Assembly: GCA_023434425.1 (NCBI GenBank)
Contig: JAEYSS010000201.1
Coordinates: forward strand, 1-23,917
DNA: 23,917 nucleotides
Source: Pseudomonadota bacterium
Lineage (GTDB): Bacteria; Pseudomonadota; Alphaproteobacteria; Ferrovibrionales; Ferrovibrionaceae
Direction: 5' to 3'
The notes beneath the pieces were generated by a model. That model was not told where the DNA came from, searched no databases, and saw nothing but the letters and a program-made list of their open reading frames with translations. The first letter of the stretch is position 1. Every line of letters begins with the position of its first letter. Below are positions 1 through 7,571 of the stretch, piece after piece. The position numbers were made by a program, and so were the translations under genes.

Positions 1-185
1 ACCAGCAGGGCGTCGCGAAGCTGGCAGCGACCACTTATGATCCGAAAACCGGCCTGATGGTGCAGTCGCTTGAACCGGTCTACGCCTTCTCCAACCGCAA
101 AGACTGGACCTTCCTGATCCTGTTCTCCTGGACCACGACCGATCTGATGCCGGACGAGGATAAGAAGGAATGGATTGGCGATTAA
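1..185 (+). CDS. C-terminal end of an unassigned protein (partial)
   Basis: The reading frame enters from the left edge (codons start at base 3) and ends with TAA at 183-185. About 60 residues are visible, including the stretches LAATTYDPKTGLMVQSLEPV and NRKDWTFLILFSW, and the end is acidic (PDEDKKEWIGD). There is no stop in frame across the segment and codon use matches the neighbours, so I take it as the tail of a real gene. I do not recognise the family with confidence and assign no function; the visible part has no transmembrane stretch. The following 143 bases (186-328) show no gene and no clear terminator. Confidence 0.6.
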   Translation, partial: QQGVAKLAATTYDPKTGLMVQSLEPVYAFSNRKDWTFLILFSWTTTDLMPDEDKKEWIGD

Positions 186-328
186 GGCAGTAATCCCGGG
201 CAGCTGGTTTTGATTCGACTTCAAAGCAGGCTTGAGTAGCAATTCTGCCGGCAATCGTGTGGATGGTTGCGAAGGTCAACCATGCGGGGTAAGCCAGCGG
301 CAGCTTTTCCCCAAATTCCGTCACTTCG

Positions 329-1798
329 ATGTTCTGCGAAACCGATGCCGAAGCCTTTGCCGATCCGGCCCGCGAGCTGATTTTTCAGGTCGCGCGCGGC
401 TATCTTGAGCGTCAGGGCATCACCAGCACCGATCTCGTATTCGATCCCGCGCAGCATCGCACGATGCTGAATGACGGCGCGCGATTCCAGGAGATTCTCC
501 AGCGTGTCGCGCTGTTGCAGGGCCAGCATACGCGGCGTCCGGTTGCCGAACGCATGAAGGAACTGACGGCGATTGCCGAGGCCGGTATGCAGCGCGTCGA
601 GGCGGTCTCCAATGCCTTGCCGCGCCTGGAGTCCTTTGCCGACGCCCACCGGCAGGGCCTGTTCGGCGGCAGCAATCTGAACGAATGGATCCGCGGCGGC
701 GTGGCGCTTGCCCGCCTGCTGGCGCTGGCCGGCGACTGGGAAAGGCGCGCGACGCTCTGCCTGGAAGTGCTCGAGACGGCCGCGGAAGGTGGCGAAAGCC
801 ACGGTATGGCAGATCAGACTCTGGCGGAAATCCTGCGCCTCCAGCCGGCGGCACCGGCGCTGTTCGGGGAAAAGGCCAATCGCCGACGTATGATCGCCCT
901 GTGTATGGGTGTTGCCGGTGGCGAGATGCCCTCAGACGCTCATGCAGTGCTGCAACGGCTGCGCGGGCTCCTGGCAAAGCAGACACTGGCGCGTACAGCG
1001 GACGCCCTGCGCACGCGGATGGTTGAAATGATGCACGGCACGGCGCCGGTCTTTTCGGCCGAGCCGCAGGACGAATGGCTGGCGATGCAGGGCCTGAAGC
1101 GGAAGATCGGCGATCTGAAGCTGTATTCCGGCGATCCGGACATCGCGGCGAGCCTTATGCGACGCTTCACGCGCTTCGCCAGCCCGGAACTGCTCAATCC
1201 CTTGCTGGCACGCGAGACCGAGATTGCCCGCAAATTGCTCTTTCTCCTGCAGCTATATTCCGAGGTCGACGACGGTAACGCCCGGTTCGAACTGCAGGGC
1301 ATCCTGACGCATTACATGGATCACCGCGATTTCAAGACACAGTTCATCGGTCCGCAGACCAGTCGCGAAGATTTCGCGAGCCTGGCTGCCGCGGTTTCCG
1401 GTGCGCTTGCGGCGGTCGACATCCCCGAGCCGCGGAAAAGCCGGCTGCTGGAGCAGTTCCGCAACCAGCTTGCTGGTGTCGTAAAGCCTTCCGGCGCCCG
1501 CAACAACCAGCGCGGTATCGGTGGGGCCAAGGATGCAGTCGTGGCGCGCGGTCTGCGCTTCCCGCTGAAGAACTGGAGTCCGGTGGGATTGCTGTTCGGT
1601 CCGTGCTCGCCAGCGTTGACCGGCAAGCTGGAGGTCGGCAGCAAGCTCTCGGTCGCCGTCGAAATTCGTAACAGCCTTATCAGTCTTGATTTCACTGCGG
1701 ACGCCGAGGTGCTACGCGTCGGCGACGGGATGATTGCCGCACGTTATGTGTGCAGCGATATCGCTGTTCAGCAGCGTATCAAAACCTATTTCGCCTGA
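329..1798 (+). CDS. PilZ-like domain protein with long helical N-terminal region
   Basis: A 489-residue soluble protein. Residues about 1-400 are mostly helical with no recognised catalytic motif. The C-terminal ~85 residues (405-489) look like a PilZ domain: NWSPVG at 415-420 fits the (D/N)xSxxG signature, followed by beta-rich segments (GKLEVGSKLSVAVEI, VLRVGDGMIAARYV). The other PilZ signature, RxxxR, is not clear; only an ARGLRF stretch stands in front, so c-di-GMP binding is uncertain. The start is ATG 329: an in-frame stop lies at 290-292 and no alternative start codon lies between, although no good ribosome-binding site is visible. PilZ proteins usually act as c-di-GMP effectors in motility or envelope processes. 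It is convergent with the CBS gene. The PilZ call is moderate, and a specific role is not supported. Confidence 0.7.
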   Translation: MFCETDAEAFADPARELIFQVARGYLERQGITSTDLVFDPAQHRTMLNDGARFQEILQRVALLQGQHTRRPVAERMKELTAIAEAGMQRVEAVSNALPRLESFADAHRQGLFGGSNLNEWIRGGVALARLLALAGDWERRATLCLEVLETAAEGGESHGMADQTLAEILRLQPAAPALFGEKANRRRMIALCMGVAGGEMPSDAHAVLQRLRGLLAKQTLARTADALRTRMVEMMHGTAPVFSAEPQDEWLAMQGLKRKIGDLKLYSGDPDIAASLMRRFTRFASPELLNPLLARETEIARKLLFLLQLYSEVDDGNARFELQGILTHYMDHRDFKTQFIGPQTSREDFASLAAAVSGALAAVDIPEPRKSRLLEQFRNQLAGVVKPSGARNNQRGIGGAKDAVVARGLRFPLKNWSPVGLLFGPCSPALTGKLEVGSKLSVAVEIRNSLISLDFTADAEVLRVGDGMIAARYVCSDIAVQQRIKTYFA

Positions 1799-1821
1799 AT
1801 GCGTTCGCCCGGTCGATCCGG

Positions 1822-1856
1822 CCTGCTCTGATCCTGCAACGAGGGATCAAAGCAGG
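1822..1856. terminator. Bidirectional hairpin between convergent genes
   Basis: Thirteen-base arms CCTGCTCTGATCC (1822-1834) and GGATCAAAGCAGG (1844-1856) pair with one internal mismatch around a nine-base loop. The element sits between the stop of the PilZ-like gene and the stop of the minus-strand CBS gene, where a shared terminator is expected. There is no long T run on either side, so it may work as a transcript-end stabiliser or with Rho rather than as a classic intrinsic terminator. Confidence 0.6.
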
Positions 1857-1864
1857 ACCAGGTT

Positions 1865-2311
1865 TCAGCGAATACCGGCCAGGCTCTGGCCGTGCATACC
1901 TCCGGCTTCAGAAACCTTCTTCAGGGCTTCTCCGGCATGACGCGGCTGCGTTTCGGTGGCAACATCGCCGAGCGATACGATGCCGACCAGGCGCTTCTGG
2001 CGGCTCAGCACCGGCAAGCGGCGGACCTGGATGTTGCCCATGTTCCTGGCGACATGAGCGATATCCTCGTCCTCGAAGCAATATTTTACGTCAGGCGTCA
2101 TGACTTCGCGCACTTTGGTGTCGGGGTTGCAGCTTTTTGCAACGCCGCGAATGGCAATATCCCGGTCAGTGATCATGCCGACCAACCTGTTCTCTTCGCC
2201 GACAGGCAGACTGCCGGCATCGATTTCTGCCATGATCTGGGCGGCTTCTGCGATGGTCTGATCCGGCGAGGCAATCCGCACTTCACGGCTCATGGCTTCG
2301 CTGACACGCAT
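1865..2311 (-). CDS. Tandem CBS-domain protein
   Basis: A 148-residue protein made almost only of two CBS domains. The first (about residues 1-60) carries MSREVRIASPDQTIAEAA and LVGMITDRDIAIRGVA; the second (about 66-125) carries VMTPDVKYC and LVGIVSLGDVATET. The xDRDIAxR and SxGDVA ends are the usual CBS repeat ends. Such paired CBS modules bind adenine nucleotides or S-adenosyl compounds and act as energy-sensing regulators; the partner here is unknown. I place the start at ATG 2309-2311 because AAGGAGGA lies just upstream on the minus strand (about 2317-2324) and the family begins with an MxVxExM stretch. A longer frame to 2407 is open but has no such site. The protein is cytoplasmic and apparently monocistronic. 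Confidence 0.9.
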   Translation of the reverse strand: MRVSEAMSREVRIASPDQTIAEAAQIMAEIDAGSLPVGEENRLVGMITDRDIAIRGVAKSCNPDTKVREVMTPDVKYCFEDEDIAHVARNMGNIQVRRLPVLSRQKRLVGIVSLGDVATETQPRHAGEALKKVSEAGGMHGQSLAGIR

Positions 2312-2500
2312 AATAGTCCTCCTTATTGACGCACCAAAGACTTGAAAAAGGTAAGAACGGCCGCGCTGATCGCAACCTGAGCTGCAGGCGGATCGCTCAT
2401 GGGTCACAGGCGAGCCACAGCGGCGCCGCGCAAATGGCCGGACGCGGTTTAGCTATGCTAGAATACTTGCGGGAATCGTCCATGCGCCGGAGCGCATCGC

Positions 2501-2872
2501 ATGAACTTGATGGAAGCGACCATCTTCGCCGTTCTGATCAGCACGCCGCCGGCCGACGGGCCGCCCTTCGGCTGCCGCACGACCGCCGACAAGGAGGCGC
2601 TCTGTACCAACGATCTCGTGATCAGGGAATTTCAGGACGGCACGCTGGAATTCGGTTCGAAGGTGACGGTGAAGAAGAACCGGCGGCGCGAGCTGATTTT
2701 CTCGAATGGCATTTCAGCCTATTTCGACAGCTTCGGCTGGTTGCAGTTTTCCAACGGCTATGCCGTGCGCCGGATCGAAGGCGATATATTCAAGATTACC
2801 CAACAGGGTGGGCGCGACCTGACCTGCCGCTATTCCATACAGGGCAGACAGACGCGCTGCACGGCAGGCTAG
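2501..2872 (+). CDS. Small hypothetical protein, possibly exported
   Basis: A 123-residue protein of unrecognised family. The N-terminus (MNLMEATIFAVLISTPPADG) is short and hydrophobic and could be a weak signal peptide, with a second possible start at ATG 2510. The mature part has four cysteines (near residues 25, 35, 108 and 119), consistent with disulfides in the periplasm, and alternates beta-type segments such as GTLEFGSKVTVKK, NGYAVRRIEGDIFKI and RDLTCRYSIQG. A basic KKNRRRE patch lies in the middle. A longer overlapping frame (2326-2877) exists in another phase but has low-complexity composition typical of a shadow. The gene ends 14 bases before the flgE stop; a tiny inverted repeat CGTAA/TTACG (2873-2886) separates them. 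No function is proposed. Confidence 0.6.
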   Translation: MNLMEATIFAVLISTPPADGPPFGCRTTADKEALCTNDLVIREFQDGTLEFGSKVTVKKNRRRELIFSNGISAYFDSFGWLQFSNGYAVRRIEGDIFKITQQGGRDLTCRYSIQGRQTRCTAG

Positions 2873-2886
2873 CGTAAAGTGTTACG

Positions 2887-4224
2887 TCAGCGCTTCATGT
2901 CGACGGCGCGCGACAGCATGGCATCCGCCGCACTGATCACCTGGCCGTTCATCGAATAGGCCTGCTGCGCCACCATCAGCCGGGTCATCTGCTCGGCGAT
3001 GTCGACCGTGGATTGTTCCAGGGCGCCAGCGACCAGACTGCCGACGCCGGTATTGCTGTCGGGATCGCGGGGGAACCCGTACATGACGTTTCCCGAAACC
3101 CGATTGGCGACAAAGGTTGTGCCATCCAGACGGTCCAGCCTGTCGGGCTCGCGGAAGTTTCCCAGCACCACCTGGCCGCCGACGCGGCTGCGACCGTTGC
3201 TGTAATTGTAGATGATCTGGCCGTCTTCCTGGAAGGAGACATACTGGAATTGGCCTCCGCGCAGGCCGTCCTGGCTGAGCCCGATGTTCGAGGCTTCACG
3301 ATTCTCGCCAGCATACTGAGTGAGGCCATTGGCGGCGGAGACGTCGAAGGTTGCATCAAATGTGCCGATCGCCAGCTGGATGGCCTGCGGGCCGGCACCG
3401 TAATCCACCTCCACATCTATCGTAGCTTCGCCGGCGGCCGATACGGTCACTGCTGGATCGGTGGTCGTGAGTGTGGTGAGAGTGCCGTTGGTAAAAGTGA
3501 CCGTCATCGGACCGAAGGAATTCGGCGTGGCCTGGGTGGTGTTGATGGTGAGATCCCAGGTGTCGGCCGCGGTCTTCCGCCACAGCAGCTGGAAATTCTG
3601 TTCATTGCTTTCGGCATCGATCACGCCGATGCCGGTAACGATTTCCTTGCCGACCAGTGCAGTCGCCGGCAGGTTGATGGTTGAGTCAACACGCGTGGTC
3701 GGCTCCGCGTCGATATCCGAGTCATCGACTACGAAATCTTCAGGTTGCGAGCCGGCTGCAGCAGCTGTTTGGCCTGCCTCCACCGGGACTGCCCGCAGAT
3801 ACATGCCGGCTGAATTTACCAGACGATTGGAATTCTCGAGGCGGAAATCGCCGAGGCGGGTGTAGTAGGCGGTGTCGTCGAAGCCCGAAGGTTCGCCGGT
3901 TGCGGCGTTGATACCCGTCGCCCGGGCGACCGGAAAGAAGCCATTGCCGCTGATGGCGATCGACGTCGTGCTGTCATTGCGTGCGATGGTGCCCTGACGG
4001 CGATTGCCGAAATCGGCATTGGCAGCAACACCCATATGCCTATTGGAATCGATGATCCCGCTGTCGCCCAGCACCTTGTTGTTCACAAGGTCGCCAAAGA
4101 GCGTATTGACCTGCTTATAGCCAACAGTCCCCGCATTGGCGACATTGTCGGAGATATGTCCGATTGCCGTGGCCTGGGCCGAGATGCCCTGTACGGCAGT
4201 GCCGAGGGCGCCGAAGAAAGTCAT
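2887..4224 (-). CDS. flgE: Flagellar hook protein FlgE
   Basis: A 445-residue rod/hook family protein that polymerises outside the cell as the flagellar hook. The N-terminus MTFFGALGTAVQGISAQATA...HISDNVANAGTVGYK is the Flg_bb_rod signature, ISGNGFFPV is the hook/rod motif in the next domain, and the C-terminus GALEQSTVDIAEQMTRLMVA...DAMLSRAVDMKR is the Flg_bbr_C coiled-coil domain. The middle (about residues 140-330) is the variable, threonine-rich beta region exposed on the hook surface. The length is above FlgF/FlgG (about 250-260), which supports FlgE. The start ATG has AGGAG about 7 bases upstream. A sigma-54 promoter precedes it. No other basal-body gene is adjacent, so the gene stands apart from the main flagellar cluster. 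Confidence 0.92.
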   Translation of the reverse strand: MTFFGALGTAVQGISAQATAIGHISDNVANAGTVGYKQVNTLFGDLVNNKVLGDSGIIDSNRHMGVAANADFGNRRQGTIARNDSTTSIAISGNGFFPVARATGINAATGEPSGFDDTAYYTRLGDFRLENSNRLVNSAGMYLRAVPVEAGQTAAAAGSQPEDFVVDDSDIDAEPTTRVDSTINLPATALVGKEIVTGIGVIDAESNEQNFQLLWRKTAADTWDLTINTTQATPNSFGPMTVTFTNGTLTTLTTTDPAVTVSAAGEATIDVEVDYGAGPQAIQLAIGTFDATFDVSAANGLTQYAGENREASNIGLSQDGLRGGQFQYVSFQEDGQIIYNYSNGRSRVGGQVVLGNFREPDRLDRLDGTTFVANRVSGNVMYGFPRDPDSNTGVGSLVAGALEQSTVDIAEQMTRLMVAQQAYSMNGQVISAADAMLSRAVDMKR

Positions 4225-4266
4225 GTCTGGACTCCTGGGTCCGCAGAATCGTCTCGGGCCGTCCGG

Positions 4267-4283
4267 AGCAAGCCTCGTGCCAA
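4267..4283 (-). promoter_or_regulatory. Sigma-54 (RpoN) -24/-12 promoter of flgE
   Basis: On the minus strand the sequence reads TTGGCACGAGGCTTGCT, which matches the RpoN consensus YTGGCACGRNNNTTGCW at every position. GG of the -24 box is at 4281-4280 and GC of the -12 box is at 4269-4268. Transcription would start near 4256, giving a leader of about 32 bases before the flgE ATG. Sigma-54 control of hook genes is established for Caulobacter and related alphaproteobacteria. Confidence 0.9.
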
Positions 4284-4290
4284 CCGGGGC

Positions 4291-4320
4291 CTGACACTAT
4301 GCTTCTGAAATACATATAAA
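4291..4320 (+). promoter_or_regulatory. Candidate sigma-70 type promoter for the histidine kinase operon
   Basis: CTGACA (4291-4296) and TATAAA (4315-4320), each five of six to the consensus, are 18 bases apart in an AT-rich pocket between flgE and the divergent kinase gene. The transcript would start near 4327 and have a leader of about 70 bases containing the inverted repeats below. This is a consensus match by eye only. Confidence 0.45.
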
Positions 4321-4347
4321 AACCTGTATCGGCCGAAGATAACAGGT

Positions 4348-4362
4348 AGGCAAAATTTGCCT
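4348..4362. promoter_or_regulatory. Palindrome, candidate enhancer/operator
   Basis: AGGCAAA-A-TTTGCCT is a perfect 7-1-7 palindrome. Its centre is about 100 bases upstream of the predicted sigma-54 start of flgE, the usual distance for an NtrC-type activator site (FlbD in alphaproteobacteria). It also lies within the predicted leader of the divergent kinase gene. Next to it is a second, weaker inverted repeat, ACCTGT (4322-4327) with ACAGGT (4342-4347). Confidence 0.55.
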
Positions 4363-4369
4363 CCATCTT

Positions 4370-4389
4370 CCCCCCGCGAGGGCGGGGGG
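4370..4389 (+). promoter_or_regulatory. GC hairpin overlapping the kinase ribosome-binding region
   Basis: CCCCCCGC (4370-4377), loop GAGG, GCGGGGGG (4382-4389): an uninterrupted eight-base stem with a four-base loop. The 3' arm ends seven bases before the GTG start of the kinase gene, where the ribosome-binding site should be, so the hairpin may limit initiation. No T run follows, so it is unlikely to be an intrinsic terminator in the plus direction. Confidence 0.55.
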
Positions 4390-4396
4390 TCATAAT

Positions 4397-6658
4397 GTGC
4401 CGGGAACCATGCTGCAACCGCCGCCATCATCTCTGCTGCAAGCTGCCGACGACAGCCGTCTGTTCCTGTGGACCGGCGAGTTCCGCGACCGCCGTGTCGA
4501 GCAGATGTACCGGCAGCATCGGCTCGAACCGGTGCGGAGCCTGCTGCTGGCCTGTGGTGCGGCGGCAACCACCGTCTTTTTCCTGCTGATCATCCGGCAA
4601 TACATGCTGTCCGGTGCCGATCTGGTTTTCTGGCTGGACGCCGCCGTACGCGCCATCGGCCTGCTGATCGGCATCATCTACCAGGTGCTGGTCCGCCGCG
4701 CCTCGGCGATTACCATGCTGGACATCATCGGCGGCGTCGGCATGGCAACGCTGACCACGTTGACGTTCATGACCTGGCTGATCGGCGCCCCACCGGTGCT
4801 GAATGCCGGCACGCTGGCCTTTGGCTACCTGTTGGTCTTCTTCCTGCTGGTGCCGTCGCCGGCCCAGTCGGTGCTTGCCAACGCCGTCTATCTCAGTCTG
4901 GGTACCATCATCCTGGCGGTGCTTTGGCTGCCGCTGCATACGGCCAGCATCTTCAGCGTCGTGTTGTTCCTGGCGATCGGCAATGGTCTTGGCATCGTCG
5001 GCATGCGGCAGTTCAAGCTGGACCGCCGGCGCAATTTCCTTGCCCGCGAGGAGGCCCGCCGCGTCACAGAGGCGCTGACGCTGGCGCGCCAGGAAGGGCG
5101 GCGGCGCAACGAATACCAGGCTTGGGCGCTGGATGCCCTGCAGGTCGGCGTTATCCTGTTTCACCCGGGCGGCGAGGTGCACAGCCTGAACCGCCGCGCC
5201 ACCGAGCTGCTGGCATTGCCAGCAGGCGCGCTGCGGCCGGGCGACTCGCACGAGACCTTGATGCGCTTTCTGCTGCAGCGTCGCGACTTCGGCGACCTGG
5301 AACTGAGCGACGTTCGCTACCACGTCGACCGGCTGCTGCGCGGTAACGGCACGATTGCCGCCATCCGTCATGCCGGCACCGGCAAGATTCTGGAATTCAC
5401 GCTGAACCGGCTGCCGGACCAATCGGTGGCCGTCACTATCTTCGATGCGACCGAGCGTTATGCCCTCAATCGCCGGCTGCGCCATGCCGTGGAGGTGGCT
5501 GGCGACGGCTTCGCGATCTACGACTCGCAGGACCGCATCGCCATCTGCTCCAGCCGCTTCGCCGCGCTTTATGGCCTTACAGCCGATCAGGCGATCGGAA
5601 AATCCTTCGAGGAACTGCTCGCACTGGGCTACGAACGCGGCGTGTTCAGCCGTGACGAGCGCGAATCCGGCAGCACCGCCGGGACGACCACAACGTCGCG
5701 CCGCCATATCCCGGAGCGCATGATCGAAATCCGCACCACGGCGGGCGAATGGTTTCTGGTACACGAACGTGTCACGCCATCGGGCGACCTCGTCGTCGTG
5801 CGCACCAACATCACTGCTCGGCGGCGCATGGAAGATGAATTGCGCCGCGCCAAGGAAGAGGCGGAGCGGGCACTCGCCGAGCTGCGTGGGGCGCAGGCAA
5901 ACCTGATCCTGGCCGAAAAAATGGCTTCGCTCGGCTCGCTGGTGGCCGGCATGAGCCACGAGATTTCCACCCCGCTCGGCATCGGCGTTTCGGCCGCCTC
6001 GCATCTGGCCGAGGAGGTCGAGCAACTGACCAGCAGTTTCCGCGACGGCCAGCTCAAGCGCACCGATCTCGAAGACTTCCTCGAAACCGCCACCGAGGCG
6101 ACGCGGATCATGCAGGGCAACCTGACGCGTGCCGCGCGGCTGATCCAGGCCTTTAAGCAGGTCTCGGTCGATCAGACCACCGACGAGGTGCGCGATTTCG
6201 CCCTGGGCGAATACCTGCAGGAAATCATGCTCAGCCTGGCGCCGGCCCTGCGCCGCACCTCGCACCGGGTCGAGATCGACTGCCCGCCGCATCTGATCAT
6301 CCGCAACCGCCCGGGCGCCCTGGGCCAGATCGTGACAAACCTGCTGATGAATGCGCTTCAGCATGCCTATGAGGGCCGTAGCGAACCGGGCATGATCCAT
6401 ATCGCTGTGACCGTGCCGCGCGAGGGCCGGGTCGTGCTGGAATTCCGCGACAACGGCAACGGCATTGCAGCCGACGATCTGCCGCGCGTGTTCGATCCGT
6501 TTTTCACCACCAAACGCGGCACCGGCGGCACCGGGCTGGGCCTGCATATCGTCTACAATCTGGTCAGCCAGGTTCTGGGCGGCACCATCGCCGTCTCCAG
6601 CCGGCCCGACGAAGGCACACGCTTCACGATAAGTTTCCCGCAGACCGCAGCGTCCTGA
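4397..6658 (+). CDS. Six-TM PAS sensor histidine kinase (orphan)
   Basis: A 753-residue membrane sensor kinase. Six hydrophobic segments lie at about 47-71, 77-100, 105-129, 135-155, 159-181 and 184-205. They are followed by a PAS-like region (about 242-350), a second PAS (about 365-475), and a coiled coil with the dimerisation domain: SLVAGMSHEISTPLG puts the phospho-accepting histidine at 521. The ATPase domain has the N box NLLMNALQHAY (N652), the G1 box DNGNGI (685-690), the F box DPFFTTKRG and the G2 box GTGLGL (712-716). No response regulator is adjacent. The start is GTG 4397, with ATG 4409 as an alternative; the only candidate ribosome-binding site is the G-rich hairpin arm. It is the first gene of a tight run, with msrQ starting 15 bases after its stop. 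Confidence 0.92.
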   Translation: MPGTMLQPPPSSLLQAADDSRLFLWTGEFRDRRVEQMYRQHRLEPVRSLLLACGAAATTVFFLLIIRQYMLSGADLVFWLDAAVRAIGLLIGIIYQVLVRRASAITMLDIIGGVGMATLTTLTFMTWLIGAPPVLNAGTLAFGYLLVFFLLVPSPAQSVLANAVYLSLGTIILAVLWLPLHTASIFSVVLFLAIGNGLGIVGMRQFKLDRRRNFLAREEARRVTEALTLARQEGRRRNEYQAWALDALQVGVILFHPGGEVHSLNRRATELLALPAGALRPGDSHETLMRFLLQRRDFGDLELSDVRYHVDRLLRGNGTIAAIRHAGTGKILEFTLNRLPDQSVAVTIFDATERYALNRRLRHAVEVAGDGFAIYDSQDRIAICSSRFAALYGLTADQAIGKSFEELLALGYERGVFSRDERESGSTAGTTTTSRRHIPERMIEIRTTAGEWFLVHERVTPSGDLVVVRTNITARRRMEDELRRAKEEAERALAELRGAQANLILAEKMASLGSLVAGMSHEISTPLGIGVSAASHLAEEVEQLTSSFRDGQLKRTDLEDFLETATEATRIMQGNLTRAARLIQAFKQVSVDQTTDEVRDFALGEYLQEIMLSLAPALRRTSHRVEIDCPPHLIIRNRPGALGQIVTNLLMNALQHAYEGRSEPGMIHIAVTVPREGRVVLEFRDNGNGIAADDLPRVFDPFFTTKRGTGGTGLGLHIVYNLVSQVLGGTIAVSSRPDEGTRFTISFPQTAAS

Positions 6659-6673
6659 GTTATATCGGCCGTC

Positions 6674-7555
6674 ATGAACGTCGCCACACGCAGCACTCCG
6701 ATCCCGGCCTGGAAACGCGGCTGGCCCTGGCAGGAAGGGGCTGGCCGGTTCTCACCCTTCAAGGCCGCCGTCTTCGCACTTCTGCTGCTGCCGGCGCTCT
6801 GGCTGCTCTGGCGTATACTGCAGCAGGATCTCGGGCCGCGACCCTTCACCGAGCTGATCCTGCAGACCGGCACCTGGGGCGTGCGGCTGCTGCTGGTGGC
6901 GCTGTTCGTCACGCCGCTGCGCCAGATCCTGCGCTACGGCCGGCTGGCACTGGTGCGCCGCATGACGGGCGTGGCCGCCGGGCTGTACCTGCTGTCGCAT
7001 TTCATCCTCTACATGGCGAACCATGCCTTTGTGTTGGGAAAGATTGTCGGCGAGATCGCCAAGTCGAACTACCTGATCATCGGCCTGGTCGCGCTCGTCT
7101 CACTCATGCTGCTGCTCGCCACCTCGACGGATGCCATGCTGCGCCGGCTCGGCGGCCGCCGCTGGCAGATGCTGCATCGTCTGGTATTCCTCGCCGCCAT
7201 GCTGGGCGCCTGGCACTATTTCCTTCAGGTCAAGGCCGACATCTTTCAGCCGCTGCTGATCATCGGATTCCTTGCCTGGCTGCTCGGCTATCGCCTGTGG
7301 CGCCGGCTGCGGCCACGGGGTGTGACACTCCCGGTCTGGGCCGTGGCCGCGCTGGGGATTTTCGCGGCGTCGCTGACCATCGCCATCGAAGCCGCCTATT
7401 TCAGCTGGAAGATTGGTACGGCGGTGGTTTCGCGCGTGCTGGAAGCCAACCTCAGTGTCGAGATGGGGCTGCGTCCGGGAATATGGGTTCTGCTGGTGGC
7501 GACAGGGGTGACACTGGCCGCCGGACTCGCCACAATGCGGGCTCGTCGTTCCTAA
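6674..7555 (+). CDS. msrQ: MsrQ-like haem-binding membrane subunit
   Basis: A 293-residue integral membrane protein of the ferric-reductase-like transmembrane family. MsrQ passes electrons from the respiratory chain to the periplasmic methionine-sulfoxide reductase MsrP. Family signatures seen are RPFTELILQTGTWGVRLLL, VTPLRQ, RRMTGVAAGLYLLSHFILY and RRLGGRRWQMLHRLVFLAA followed by HYF. Candidate haem-ligand histidines are H109, H168 and H181. At least five hydrophobic segments are present. The protein is longer than the E. coli form (about 210 residues), with an extra C-terminal part of about 90 residues carrying further membrane segments. No msrP lies next to it in this window, so the electron acceptor could be MsrP elsewhere or another protein. 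It follows the kinase gene by 15 bases and precedes the dehydrogenase by 16. Confidence 0.82.
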   Translation: MNVATRSTPIPAWKRGWPWQEGAGRFSPFKAAVFALLLLPALWLLWRILQQDLGPRPFTELILQTGTWGVRLLLVALFVTPLRQILRYGRLALVRRMTGVAAGLYLLSHFILYMANHAFVLGKIVGEIAKSNYLIIGLVALVSLMLLLATSTDAMLRRLGGRRWQMLHRLVFLAAMLGAWHYFLQVKADIFQPLLIIGFLAWLLGYRLWRRLRPRGVTLPVWAVAALGIFAASLTIAIEAAYFSWKIGTAVVSRVLEANLSVEMGLRPGIWVLLVATGVTLAAGLATMRARRS

Positions 7556-7571
7556 CAGCGAGTGTCCGCCC

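Noticed and set aside
2326..2877. 183-residue plus-strand frame overlapping the small hypothetical gene
   Set aside because: Arg/His/Gly-rich shadow composition; the 123-residue frame within it has balanced composition, regular cysteines and beta-type segments.
4427..6547. 706-residue open frame on the minus strand, antisense to the histidine kinase gene
   Set aside because: It mirrors the kinase codon pattern in a GC-rich gene. The product is rich in Gln/His/Arg/Ala without domain signatures, and the plus-strand kinase has complete motifs.
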